From Aquimarina macrocephali JAMB N27 (GTDB lineage Bacteria; Bacteroidota; Bacteroidia; Flavobacteriales; Flavobacteriaceae), in assembly GCF_000520995.1 (NCBI RefSeq), contig NZ_JACA01000045.1, positions 1-64,000 on the forward strand: a stretch of DNA of 64,000 bases, written 5' to 3'. Under the pieces are notes generated by a model. That model was not told the DNA's origin, ran no database searches, and worked only from the letters and a program-made list of their open reading frames with translations. Shown here in pieces: positions 33,584 through 42,340 of this stretch (position 1 is the first letter of the stretch; the number at the start of each line of letters is the position of its first letter). The position numbers and the translations under genes were made by a program.

Positions 33584-34702
33584 GTGTTTAGTACCATAGA
33601 ATATACAGTAACTGCAATTGTGTGCCTTATTTCGGCAATAGTGATTCAACGTATTTTTAGCAAAGAAAAACTTCGTGGAGCTGATAAAAAAGCTATTCAT
33701 GGAATCAAGTGGTTTGGACTGGCAATATTTGTTTGGGGTCTTGGAGCCTTGGTTAATTTGATTATGGTTGAAGGATTACAATGGCCTTCGACCAATAAAA
33801 TCCTGATTTATTTTGGAGTACTGGTTTCTTTAGCAAACTCGTTGTTTATTTTGTTATCTCTTCCTTCAATAGAACATCCTCAAAAACCTGGGATTGTAGT
33901 GCGACTGGTACAACGTTTTAGTGTTCGCGAATTTATAGGACTCTTTTGTGGTGTTTTAGGAATGATCACTTTTGTTTTTATCGCATCTTCCTATGGTAAT
34001 CCCGAGATTAGTAATAATTTTATTTGGTTGATTGATATCCCTATTTCTATTTTGGTGGCTATTTCATTGCTGTATGAACTTAATAAAGCTTTTGTAGGAA
34101 GGCAAATGAGATTTATGTATTTGCCCACGTTTGCATTATTTGCCTTAATTGTAATCGCTGTTTCTCATCGTATGATACCGCAGGATAGAGTTTTACAATT
34201 TATTGATCAGCAATTCTGGGGAGTATTAGGTAGTATTACTGCTATTTCGTTCAAATTTCTTTTTATTCTTTTATTTTCTATTCTTTTATACAGTTGGAAA
34301 TTTCTTTCAGAAAAAGAACAACAGCAAAGCCTGGCTCAAAAACTGGAAATTCAAAAAGCTAAACTCGAAAAAGAAAAAGAACAATTACTATTGGCAAACG
34401 AAAGCCATTTGGATACGATCAAGACATTAAAAAATAACCTAAAAACGATAAAAGCAACATCAAAAATAGAACTTTCCGAAAGGCAAAAGGAAGTTTTAGG
34501 ATATCTGGCGTATTATGGAAGCTATAAATCATATACCGAAATTGCCCAGGAAATGCACATTAGTACAGATGGATTTCAGACCCATATTCATCAAATAAAA
34601 AAGATGCTTAACATAAGCGGGACAGGGGGAAAAGAACAGTTGATTGCTTTTGCAAAGGCTAATAGTTTTCTTCAATATACTTCACTAAAAGATGATACGT
34701 AA
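33584..34702 (+). CDS. Membrane-anchored LuxR-type HTH regulator
   Basis: A 372-aa protein with about seven transmembrane segments in residues 5-245 (AIVCLISAIVIQRIF, WFGLAIFVWGLGALVNLI, FIGLFCGVLGMITFVFIA and others), a coiled coil (about 245-300, rich in KAKLEKEKEQLL), and a C-terminal GerE/LuxR-like HTH: LSERQKEVLGYLAYYGSYK, then IAQEMHISTDGFQTHIHQIKKML. It appears to be a one-component sensor that acts while membrane-bound. The start is likely GTG/TTG-like or near 33584 (MFSTIEYT). The signal is unknown. It lies upstream of an AGCS symporter, which it might regulate. Confidence 0.75.
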   Translation: MFSTIEYTVTAIVCLISAIVIQRIFSKEKLRGADKKAIHGIKWFGLAIFVWGLGALVNLIMVEGLQWPSTNKILIYFGVLVSLANSLFILLSLPSIEHPQKPGIVVRLVQRFSVREFIGLFCGVLGMITFVFIASSYGNPEISNNFIWLIDIPISILVAISLLYELNKAFVGRQMRFMYLPTFALFALIVIAVSHRMIPQDRVLQFIDQQFWGVLGSITAISFKFLFILLFSILLYSWKFLSEKEQQQSLAQKLEIQKAKLEKEKEQLLLANESHLDTIKTLKNNLKTIKATSKIELSERQKEVLGYLAYYGSYKSYTEIAQEMHISTDGFQTHIHQIKKMLNISGTGGKEQLIAFAKANSFLQYTSLKDDT

Positions 34703-34795
34703 CCGTATGCTTAACCATTCTGGTCATAAATTTTGAATACTACTTAACCTTTTGTGGTGTGAGTTTTTAGAGCAATTTGCTTTAAAAATTTCACT

Positions 34796-36343
34796 ATGTT
34801 ATTTCCTTGTATTATTTCAGAACAAAATTTAGATGAAAATATCAATCGTGTTTTTGGTGATGCTACCAGTTGGTTTGTCGATGCAATTCTAGCCGAAATC
34901 CCAATCACAGAGACTGTAGGGGTTCCTTGGGTGGTTGTAGTATTGATATTAGGAGCTGGATATTTTACACTGTATTTTAAGTTTATTAACGTAAGAAGCT
35001 TTTATACCGCAATACAAGTAGTTCGGGGAAAATATGATGCTGTAGAAAATTTGGATCACGATGGTTCTAGTGATTTATCTTCTGAAAGTGCTTTAGTAAA
35101 AGAAAAAAATACTGATGATGATGTAAATGGAGAAGTTAGTCATTTTCAGGCATTAACTACAGCTGTTTCGGCTACAGTAGGACTGGGTAATATTGCTGGT
35201 GTAGCAATTGCCTTATCTATTGGTGGTGCCGGAGCAACACTCTGGATGATCATTATAGGAGTGTTGGGGATGTCTTCAAAATTTGTAGAATGTACATTGG
35301 GAGTTAAATACCGGGAGGTGGATAGTGACGGAAAAGTTTTTGGCGGTCCTATGTATTATTTAACCAAAGGGTTAGGAGAAAAAGGCTACGCTAAATTAGG
35401 AAAAGTTCTATCTGTACTTTTTGCTATTATGTGTATAGGTGGATCGTTTGGTGGTGGTAATATGTTTCAGGTAAATCAGGCATTTAAATTGTTTGATCAT
35501 GTGATAATTTCGGATAACTCAATGTTACATGGACAAGGTTGGGTGTTTGGAGTTATCATGGCAATATTGGTTGGTGTTGTTATCATTGGCGGAATCAAAA
35601 AAATAGCAAGTGTCACGGATAAAATTGTACCCTTTATGGTATTGATTTATATCGTCGCAGTTTTGATTGTTTTGGTATTGTACAGCTCTGCTATTCCGGC
35701 AGCATTTAGAGCGATTTGGGAAGGTGCTTTTCATCCTGAAGGAGTGATGGGAGGTTTTGTAGGAGTATTGGTTCAAGGGTTTAGACGAGGGGCTTTTAGT
35801 AATGAAGCAGGAGTTGGTAGTGCTTCAATAGCCCACAGTGCTGTAAAAACACGTTTTCCTGCAAGTGAAGGGCTAGTGGCATTGCTCGAACCTTTTATCG
35901 ATACCGTAGTTGTGTGTACAATGACTGCTTTGGTGTTAATTATAACCGGGCAGGTAGATACAAGTACCGAAATTGATTTTGAACAAGGTGTTCTCCTTAC
36001 TGCTTCTGCATTAGAGAGTGGTGTTTCATGGTTTCCGTATCTCCTCACAATTGCAGTATTACTTTTTGCTTTCTCTTCTATGATTTCATGGTCATATTAT
36101 GGATACCAGGCCTGGAGTTATCTTTTTGGAAGAAGCAAACGCACAGAATACTTGTATAAGTTTATTTTTTGCTGTTTTACAGTAATAGGCGCTGCAGCTA
36201 CATTAAATGCAGTTACAGATTTTAGTGATGCAATGATTTTTGCTATGATGGTACCTAATATGATAGGTTTATTTTTATTAAGCCCTAAAGTAAAAGATGA
36301 ATTAATACGCTACAAAAAAAGTATTGCCGGAAGGATGAAATAA
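34796..36343 (+). CDS. Alanine/glycine:cation symporter (AGCS family)
   Basis: A 515-aa membrane protein of the sodium:alanine symporter family. Diagnostic stretches are GAGYFTLYFKFINVR, TAVSATVGLGNIAGVAIA, FGGPMYYLTKGLG, GVGSASIAHSAVKT and WSYYGYQAWSYLFG, spread over about ten transmembrane segments. A hydrophilic insert at about 80-110 (YDAVENLDHDGSS) is longer than in typical family members. It imports alanine or glycine with sodium. It follows the membrane HTH regulator by 93 bp; no terminator is seen between them. Confidence 0.92.
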   Translation: MLFPCIISEQNLDENINRVFGDATSWFVDAILAEIPITETVGVPWVVVVLILGAGYFTLYFKFINVRSFYTAIQVVRGKYDAVENLDHDGSSDLSSESALVKEKNTDDDVNGEVSHFQALTTAVSATVGLGNIAGVAIALSIGGAGATLWMIIIGVLGMSSKFVECTLGVKYREVDSDGKVFGGPMYYLTKGLGEKGYAKLGKVLSVLFAIMCIGGSFGGGNMFQVNQAFKLFDHVIISDNSMLHGQGWVFGVIMAILVGVVIIGGIKKIASVTDKIVPFMVLIYIVAVLIVLVLYSSAIPAAFRAIWEGAFHPEGVMGGFVGVLVQGFRRGAFSNEAGVGSASIAHSAVKTRFPASEGLVALLEPFIDTVVVCTMTALVLIITGQVDTSTEIDFEQGVLLTASALESGVSWFPYLLTIAVLLFAFSSMISWSYYGYQAWSYLFGRSKRTEYLYKFIFCCFTVIGAAATLNAVTDFSDAMIFAMMVPNMIGLFLLSPKVKDELIRYKKSIAGRMK

Positions 36344-36384
36344 TCAAAAAATATCATGAAATAAAAACCTATAAAAAGGACACT

Positions 36385-36768
36385 TTATAAACTCATCATC
36401 CAGGAACGTTGCAGATGTTTAAATTTTCTAAGCTCTTTACGCAATAGAATTAAGAATTCTTTTCCGTTACTTTCCGATTGTTCGAGACGCTCACAATTTT
36501 TATAAAGCCTATTGGTGATGTGTATTAGAGAAGTAGCATGCCTTATACGCTCATCTTGAAAGACTTGGTTTTCGGCTTTAATTATTTTAGGAGCCAGCGC
36601 ATCTGATTGTCTTATGATGTCACCCGTAAAATAAATATGAGGATTCTCACTCCCGTTATTTTGTAATGTAGCCAAGTCATGAACAAGATAATTTGAAATG
36701 CTTCTCGAGAGTGTAAATATCTCAAGAGCTTTCTTGTATAATCTTTTATTTCGGGGCTGTAATCTCAT
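36385..36768 (-). CDS. Small helical protein of unknown function
   Basis: A 127-aa basic, mostly helical protein without signal peptide or motif I recognise. It contains SRSISNYLVHDLATL and KNCERLEQSESNGKEFL, and ends KHLQRSWMMSL. It is encoded convergent to the symporter, 42 bp from its stop. The composition resembles four-helix bundle family proteins of Bacteroidota (the four helix bundle protein annotation), but the match is too weak to name it. Confidence 0.55.
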   Translation of the reverse strand: MRLQPRNKRLYKKALEIFTLSRSISNYLVHDLATLQNNGSENPHIYFTGDIIRQSDALAPKIIKAENQVFQDERIRHATSLIHITNRLYKNCERLEQSESNGKEFLILLRKELRKFKHLQRSWMMSL

Positions 36769-36988
36769 ATTAGTTTGTTACCTCAAAAATAATGTTATTT
36801 TCAATATTTTTTCTTTATTATTTAAAGTTAAATGATTAATTTACATTAGTAATTAAGGACTTTTGTTCTTTTTTGCTTAAAAATGAAATTTTTGTAAATG
36901 GAATAATAATTAGAAGATATAGCTATATAAAATATAGAGTATAAAAGTATAGATAAGGATAGAAAAAAGACTCTTATGCAAATTCTAA

Positions 36989-37483
36989 ATGATCATTAAA
37001 AAAATGAAAAATACACCAATGAAAATAGATGCCATAAACTGGGATATTCTAAAATGTTTGCAACAAAATGCAAGATTATCTAATACTGAGATAGGAAGAA
37101 AAGTAGGTTTAAGTTCTCCTGCAGTTGCAGAAAGGATAAAGAAGATGGAAGATTATGGAGTTTTAAAAGGATATATTGCCGATGTTTCATATACCAAAAC
37201 GGGGTATCAATTAAAGGCAATAATCACGCTGCGAGCATTTATGGGAAGATTAAAACCATTTTTGATAAAAGTATCAGAATTTAAGGAAGTTATGAATTGT
37301 TACCGAATCACAGGTAATGAAAATATAGTTATGGAAGTAGTATTAAGAGATCAGATACATTTGCAAGAATTTATAGATAGACTTATTACTTATGGAGAAG
37401 TTAAAACACATATTATACTTTCTAATCTTATTGAGAATAATCCAATTACTGGTCATGCCGAATTTAGAGAATTAGATATCTAA
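36989..37483 (+). CDS. Lrp/AsnC-family transcriptional regulator
   Basis: A 164-aa protein with an N-terminal HTH (NWDILKCLQQNARLSNTEIG, SSPAVAERIKKMEDYGVLKGY) and a C-terminal RAM ligand-binding domain (AIITLRAFMGRLKPF, VMNCYRITGNENIVMEVVL). Internal ATGs at 37004 and 37019 are alternative starts; the last gives the most typical N-terminus, MKIDAINWDIL. Such regulators sense amino acids and act as octamers. It is monocistronic and ends near a candidate small RNA gene. Target genes cannot be read, although the amino-acid symporter upstream is a candidate. Confidence 0.9.
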   Translation: MIIKKMKNTPMKIDAINWDILKCLQQNARLSNTEIGRKVGLSSPAVAERIKKMEDYGVLKGYIADVSYTKTGYQLKAIITLRAFMGRLKPFLIKVSEFKEVMNCYRITGNENIVMEVVLRDQIHLQEFIDRLITYGEVKTHIILSNLIENNPITGHAEFRELDI

Positions 37484-37533
37484 TTTATGGCATGAGATTT
37501 GATTATATCTATACAAAGAACAATCTTTATCTT

Positions 37534-37615
37534 GTGTGAGGACATTAGTATGGGGAACTAAAGAGAGTACAGGGAAAAGATGAAAAACGTCTGAAAGCAT
37601 TCAGACGTTTTTTTA
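37534..37615 (+). ncRNA. Candidate structured small RNA, copy A
   Basis: This intergenic stretch shares two blocks with 40103-40205: GTGTGAGGACATTAGT (37534-37549) and CTAAAGAGAGTAC (37558-37570). The blocks contain complementary ends (TTAGT with ACTAA), so they would close a small stem with a variable loop, leaving conserved purine-rich flanks. An intrinsic terminator follows (AACGTCTGA / TCAGACGTT, then T7). The conserved blocks around a variable hairpin plus a terminator look like an independently transcribed RNA. It might belong to a known flavobacterial family, which I cannot check. Confidence 0.5.
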
Positions 37616-37715
37616 TTGCTCTTATCCAGATTTCATTAAATTTATAGAATAATTATGCATCTTTTTGTGCTCGTTTTAGTCCTATAGATATATAATTATA
37701 TTAAATCATAGCATT

Positions 37716-37817
37716 ATGAAAAATAAAGAATGTACCTGCACGTGTTCAAGTTGCGCAGAAGGACAATGTTCTAACTGCTCCAGCATAGGATGCGAATGCA
37801 CTGGATGTAGCTGTTAA
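37716..37817 (+). CDS. 33-aa Cys-rich metallothionein-like peptide
   Basis: ATG at 37716 opens a 33-codon frame (TAA at 37815-37817) with ten cysteines: positions 6, 8, 10, 13, 18, 21, 26, 28, 31 and 33. Cys-x-Cys and Cys-x-x-Cys spacings (CTCTCSSC, CSNC, CECTGCSC) are those of small metallothioneins that bind Zn, Cd or Cu(I). There is no aromatic residue or hydrophobic core. The gene lies 56 bp upstream of a SigZ-like sigma factor. Metal chelation is inference from composition, but a chance reading frame with this pattern is unlikely. Confidence 0.6.
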   Translation: MKNKECTCTCSSCAEGQCSNCSSIGCECTGCSC

Positions 37818-37873
37818 CAATAACTTCCCTATTTCTATTAAAAATAAAAATAGGGATATTTCTGTTTTGATTT

Positions 37874-38410
37874 ATGGAAACTTCGAATCTTTGGAAAGCC
37901 TATCATAAAGACATTAGATTGTTTATAAAAAGTAAAGTGAAAAATGATCAAATTGTTGATGATTTAATACAAGAGACTTTTATAAAGGTACATGGTAATA
38001 AAAATAAACTTAGAGATCATTCTAAAATCAAATCCTGGCTATTTACAATTGCAAGAAATATAGTATATGATTATTTTAAAGAAAATAAACAAACTACAGA
38101 TTTTATAAATGAACAAATATGTGAAGAGACCTATGCTGATCATTCTGAAAAAGATTGTCTCCCAGAATTAATAAATAGATTGCCAGAAAAATATCGAAAC
38201 CCATTACTTCTTTCTGATGTGAAAGGTCTTAAGCAAAAACAAATTGCAGAACAATTAGAAATACCTTTGTCTACTGTTAAATCACAAATACAACGTGCCC
38301 GAAAAATGATCATACAAGGATATATGGATTGCTGTGACTATAAACTTAATGATAAAGGAAAATTAGTAGGAGAGACTAAAGGGAAGGAAAATTGTAAAAT
38401 ATGTAGATAA
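37874..38410 (+). CDS. sigZ: SigZ-type ECF RNA polymerase sigma factor
   Basis: A 178-aa ECF sigma factor. Region 2 reads DLIQETFIKVHGNK, then WLFTIARNIVYDYFKEN; region 4 reads LPEKYRNPLLLSDVKGLKQK and IPLSTVKSQIQRARKMI. It resembles SigZ in its acidic linker and a C-terminal tail with CC and CKIC cysteines (GYMDCCDY, ENCKICR), which may bind metal. The tail and the Cys-rich peptide 56 bp upstream suggest a metal- or redox-linked response, though this is inference. No anti-sigma gene is adjacent. Confidence 0.85.
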   Translation: METSNLWKAYHKDIRLFIKSKVKNDQIVDDLIQETFIKVHGNKNKLRDHSKIKSWLFTIARNIVYDYFKENKQTTDFINEQICEETYADHSEKDCLPELINRLPEKYRNPLLLSDVKGLKQKQIAEQLEIPLSTVKSQIQRARKMIIQGYMDCCDYKLNDKGKLVGETKGKENCKICR

Positions 38411-38485
38411 AAAGATATTAAAATACTGCTAAAAGCTATTAAGTGGTATTTTTTTTGTGTTATTTAGTTATAAAATCATTGTATT

Positions 38486-39907
38486 GTGTCAATATTATTT
38501 CTTAAAAAACATCTCTTTTTTGTTATACTTTGCATAAGCTTCATAAACTATGGGCAAAATACACTTACACTCAAAAAGGGCGTTGTTGTAGATTCTTTGA
38601 TTATTCCTTCTACAGGTAATCATTTTAGTATTTATTTACCCAAATTTTTTGATTTAGATAAAAGTTGGCCCTTACTCTTGGGGTTTGATAGTTCGGGAAA
38701 TACAGGGAAAACTGCGCAATTATATAGGGAAGCAGCTGAAGAGCAAGGATATATTGTAGCTATTAGTAATTTTCAGGAAGATCAAGAAGCGCAAAAAAGG
38801 GTAGAGTATGTATCTGATTTTATGAGCTATATTTTTTCTCTTTTTCAGATTCAAAAAGGAAGAGTCTACATTGCGGGGATACAGGAAGATGCAAAACAGG
38901 CAAGTTTACTAGCTGCTTTATATCCTAATGAAGTGTTTGGGGTAATTGCAATAGAAGATACTTACTTCTATGATTCGAGAATAAGAATTAAAAAAAACTT
39001 CTCTTATCGAGGTATTGTAAGTATCGACAATTATAGGTACCAGGATTTTTTCAATATTAAAAAATACTTAAAAAGCAGAGCAGTTCCGGCTGATGTCTAT
39101 GTATGTGAGAAAGATTCTGGATTACTACTCAATAAACATATTAAAAAAACACTATCTGATTTTACATTGCACGCAATGAATAAAGGAAGGATGCCAATAG
39201 ATTCTATTTGGGTTCGAGGTTTATTTCAGAAAGAAATGAAACAAGTAGAATCTTATCAGGATAAAGGTAGATTCTTAAATGCTTTTAATGAAGTAAAACG
39301 TATACGGCTCAAATATGGCGTTTTTTTTAATACTAATTATCTAAAAGAAAAACAGAAAGAAATTAAAAAAACTAAAGCGTATAAACAACAGAAACGACTA
39401 GAGACAAAATACCTGAACATGGAAAGTTTTCTTAGAGAAGCATATTTACTTTCTATGGAGGAAGATATAGGAGTAAAAGAGTTCGAAAACCTGGGGTGGT
39501 GGAAATATCAAATGTCAGAATTAGATACCTTGATTTTAGGGAAAGAAAAACATGCCCGTCATATGGGATATAGAATGAAAGGTTATGTGAGATATCTGGT
39601 TGATAGTTATAAAAATGAACTTCCTGAAAAAGAAGAAAACCTGGAAGAAAATTTATTCCTTAATATATTGAGTACCATAGTAGATAAAAATGATTTTGAA
39701 TCTTATCGAAAAATAATTTCATTGAGTGCCCAGGATCAGGATAATGAAACAGCTTTGTTTTATTTAGAGCAAATGCTGAAGAATGGTTATAAAGATCTAA
39801 ATGCATTGTATACTATAGAAGGTACATTAGCCTTGAGACTATCTAAAAAGTATAATGAATTAGTGAAAAAATATCTCGGAAATTCTAAATACTTCTTTTC
39901 AAAATAA
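38486..39907 (+). CDS. Exported alpha/beta-hydrolase-like protein lacking the nucleophile
   Basis: A 473-aa protein started at GTG 38486; the stop at 38471 leaves only ATT or this GTG as starts. It has a signal peptide (FFVILCISFINYGQN). The N-terminal 200 residues resemble an esterase-like fold (FSIYLPKFFDLDKSWPLLLG, YIVAISNF), but where GxSxGG is expected the sequence is YIAGIQEDAKQAS, so the serine nucleophile is missing. The remaining half is helical and charged, ending with a possible TPR-like segment. It is probably a catalytically dead, secreted binding protein. I know no named family. Confidence 0.6.
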   Translation: MSILFLKKHLFFVILCISFINYGQNTLTLKKGVVVDSLIIPSTGNHFSIYLPKFFDLDKSWPLLLGFDSSGNTGKTAQLYREAAEEQGYIVAISNFQEDQEAQKRVEYVSDFMSYIFSLFQIQKGRVYIAGIQEDAKQASLLAALYPNEVFGVIAIEDTYFYDSRIRIKKNFSYRGIVSIDNYRYQDFFNIKKYLKSRAVPADVYVCEKDSGLLLNKHIKKTLSDFTLHAMNKGRMPIDSIWVRGLFQKEMKQVESYQDKGRFLNAFNEVKRIRLKYGVFFNTNYLKEKQKEIKKTKAYKQQKRLETKYLNMESFLREAYLLSMEEDIGVKEFENLGWWKYQMSELDTLILGKEKHARHMGYRMKGYVRYLVDSYKNELPEKEENLEENLFLNILSTIVDKNDFESYRKIISLSAQDQDNETALFYLEQMLKNGYKDLNALYTIEGTLALRLSKKYNELVKKYLGNSKYFFSK

Positions 39908-40102
39908 ATTGAAATCATAAAATTTTGTGTATTTCATCGAATTTATGTGTTTTTTGTCGTCATTTTTTTGGTTTGTATGATTTTTTTACATTATATTTAC
40001 AATAGTAAAAAATACTTGATGTGTCATCCAGAATTAACATTTTAAACTGTATGACGATATGGATTTAAAATATTAGTTTGGAATACATCAGGGATAAATT
40101 AA

Positions 40103-40205
40103 GTGTGAGGACATTAGTCTAAAGACCCCGAATCTTGAAGCTAAAGAGAGTACGTAATTTTCCCTAAATACTGAAAGCGATCTGAATAAGATCGCTTTTA
40201 TTATT
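40103..40205 (+). ncRNA. Candidate structured small RNA, copy B
   Basis: This region repeats the conserved blocks of copy A: GTGTGAGGACATTAGT (40103-40118) and CTAAAGAGAGTAC (40141-40153). Between them lies a longer insert with its own stem (AAGA / TCTT around CCCCGAA), still closed by TTAG / CTAA. The different loop with preserved flanks is the pattern expected of a structured RNA. A terminator hairpin (AAAGCGATCT / AGATCGCTTT) follows at 40174-40199 and can also serve the convergent DJ-1 gene. Confidence 0.5.
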
Positions 40206-40206
40206 T

Positions 40207-40968
40207 TTATTTATTAACTACAAGATGAGGTACATTTTCCAGGTTCCAGTCAATCACTAATCCTCCTGCAAGTGATCTTGCAATTTCTGCACCATATAGA
40301 TATTCACATAAGTATAATGCGGCTTCAAAACTTTTGGCACCTCCGGCAGAAGTTATATACTTTTTGTCATGTACAAACAACACTTCTTTTCTGATATCCA
40401 AGTTAGGGAATGTACTGCGCATTTGATCTATATCACTTGGGAAAGTAGTAGACACCACATCATCAAGAACTCCAGCTTTAGCGAGAACAAATGCTCCGTC
40501 ACAGTGCGAAGTCATAAATGAGGCAGTTTTATCTACTTGTTTTATAAAATCAATCATTACTTTATCATCTAAATCGGTATCTAAATGGTGCTCGGCACTG
40601 GGGACTACTAAAATATCTATTTTAGGTAAAGAATCTTTTACATAATTATAATCAGGTATAATTTTTAGACCTTCAAATGTTATTATATGGTGATCTGTAT
40701 TTGCAACAGTAAAAACATTCATTTGTTTTATGTTCTTACGATATTGGGTATGTTGAAAAATATCAAAAGGTGCAGTAAATTCAGTATTATAGGTTCCATC
40801 CATAATGAGGAAAGCAACATTATATCGGTTAGGCTCTAATTTAGGAAAGCTCTTTTTCTTTTCTACTGTTTCTATTTTTGTTTCTACAGTGCTAGATTGC
40901 TTCTCCTGTTGTACTTGAGTACAACCATAAATTAATATAATACAAAAGGTGAAAAAGAAATTTTTCAT
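40207..40968 (-). CDS. DJ-1/PfpI family lipoprotein
   Basis: A 253-aa protein with a lipoprotein signal (CIILIYGCTQ, Cys16), so it faces the periplasm. The DJ-1/PfpI domain shows NVAFLIMDGTYNTEFTAPFD, ILVVPSAEHH, the nucleophile elbow TSHCDGAFVLAKAG with Cys156, and YITSAGGAKSFEAALYL. The substrate is unknown; cytosolic relatives act as amidases, glyoxalases or regulators. The next gene upstream is an MFS transporter 24 bp away in the same direction, and the two are likely co-transcribed. Confidence 0.87.
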   Translation of the reverse strand: MKNFFFTFCIILIYGCTQVQQEKQSSTVETKIETVEKKKSFPKLEPNRYNVAFLIMDGTYNTEFTAPFDIFQHTQYRKNIKQMNVFTVANTDHHIITFEGLKIIPDYNYVKDSLPKIDILVVPSAEHHLDTDLDDKVMIDFIKQVDKTASFMTSHCDGAFVLAKAGVLDDVVSTTFPSDIDQMRSTFPNLDIRKEVLFVHDKKYITSAGGAKSFEAALYLCEYLYGAEIARSLAGGLVIDWNLENVPHLVVNK

Positions 40969-40992
40969 TGCTATGAGTTTTATAAATGATGG

Positions 40993-42207
40993 TTAGCCAG
41001 ATACTTTTTCCTGGCTAAGTTTTCGTTTTACGATATATAATAAAAATGTTCCTAAGGCAGCAATCAGTGTCATAAAAATCCAGGTATTTTCATACCCAAA
41101 ATTATTTATGAATTGCATTCCAGAGTTATGGCCAAAGATATGAGCAAGAGAAAAAGACATACTATACAGTGCCATATAGGCTCCTTGTCTTCCCTTTTTT
41201 GATCTATCTAAAGCAAAAGCATTTCCAAAGGGAAATGCGACCATCTCTCCAAGTGTGGCGATAATCATTCCGATAACCAAAACTCCTGCCCAGGGAGTAA
41301 CCAATAGTAGTAGAAAACTTATACCTGTTAGAACAAAACCTCCAATAACATTGCCTATTCTAGATAGTTTGGTTTTTTCTAGGTATGCTATGAGTGGCAT
41401 TTCTAAGAAAAATATTAAAGCACCATTTAGCGCAAGTAATAATCCGATTTTCTGTTCTGATAATTGGTGAATTTCTTTATAATACAACGGGATTGTAGAA
41501 AAGTACTGAACAAATATAAAACCAAATAAAGCTAATGCAATTAGAAACAAGACATAAGTACCGTCACTATGAGCATTTACTGGGTTTTCGACAACAACTT
41601 CTTTGTCTAATACTTTTGCTTTTTTAGGGTGAAGGGTTTGTATCATCACTAATCCAGCTATAATACAAGTAATCCCGTCTATCCAAAATAAGCCGTAATA
41701 GCCTATAGATGCTATAATTAATCCACCGACTGCAGGGCCAGCAGAAAATCCTAGATTGATAGCAAGTCGAATAAAAGTTAATGATCTGGTTTTATTCTCT
41801 GGTTTGCTATAGGCGCTTAATGCCACAAAAAAAGCAGGCCTTGCCATATCTGCAATTGCAATTAGAATAAAGAAACCGGCACAAATACTCCAAAAACTAG
41901 TAAAATATTGAATAGTTATAAATGAAACACCTGTTAATAACAAAGAAATAAGTATGACTTTATAGTAGCCAATTTGATCACATAATTTGCCTCCTAACCA
42001 AGCACCTAAAAAAGAACCTAATCCATAACTGGTCATAATCCATCCTACTTGTTGTAGCGAAAAATCCAGGTCATCAGTTAAGTATAGAGATAAAAAGGGG
42101 ATTACCATTGCCCCGGCTCTATTGATTAGCGTGATCAAAGCTAACCACCATACCTCTTTTGATAATCCAGAAAAAGAGTTGAAATAATGAAGGAAAAGTT
42201 TTAGCAA
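40993..42207 (-). CDS. Major facilitator superfamily transporter
   Basis: A 404-aa membrane protein with about twelve hydrophobic segments and an MFS signature between TM2 and TM3 (GAWLGGKLCDQIGYYKVI). A central cytoplasmic loop (about 190-210) separates two halves. The multidrug-like pattern (WALITLINRAGAMVIPFLSLYL) suggests an exporter, but the substrate cannot be assigned. It is first in a probable operon with the DJ-1 lipoprotein gene. Confidence 0.87.
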   Translation of the reverse strand: MLKLFLHYFNSFSGLSKEVWWLALITLINRAGAMVIPFLSLYLTDDLDFSLQQVGWIMTSYGLGSFLGAWLGGKLCDQIGYYKVILISLLLTGVSFITIQYFTSFWSICAGFFILIAIADMARPAFFVALSAYSKPENKTRSLTFIRLAINLGFSAGPAVGGLIIASIGYYGLFWIDGITCIIAGLVMIQTLHPKKAKVLDKEVVVENPVNAHSDGTYVLFLIALALFGFIFVQYFSTIPLYYKEIHQLSEQKIGLLLALNGALIFFLEMPLIAYLEKTKLSRIGNVIGGFVLTGISFLLLLVTPWAGVLVIGMIIATLGEMVAFPFGNAFALDRSKKGRQGAYMALYSMSFSLAHIFGHNSGMQFINNFGYENTWIFMTLIAALGTFLLYIVKRKLSQEKVSG

Positions 42208-42340
42208 TGTACTTGTGATTTGTATTAGACTTCCAATTAATAGATAAAAGTAGTTTTTTATCTATTATTTAAGCATAATTTTATTGAAATTAATTAGTTA
42301 ACTAATTGTAAATTGTACTTTTGCAAAAAATAAAGGGGAA

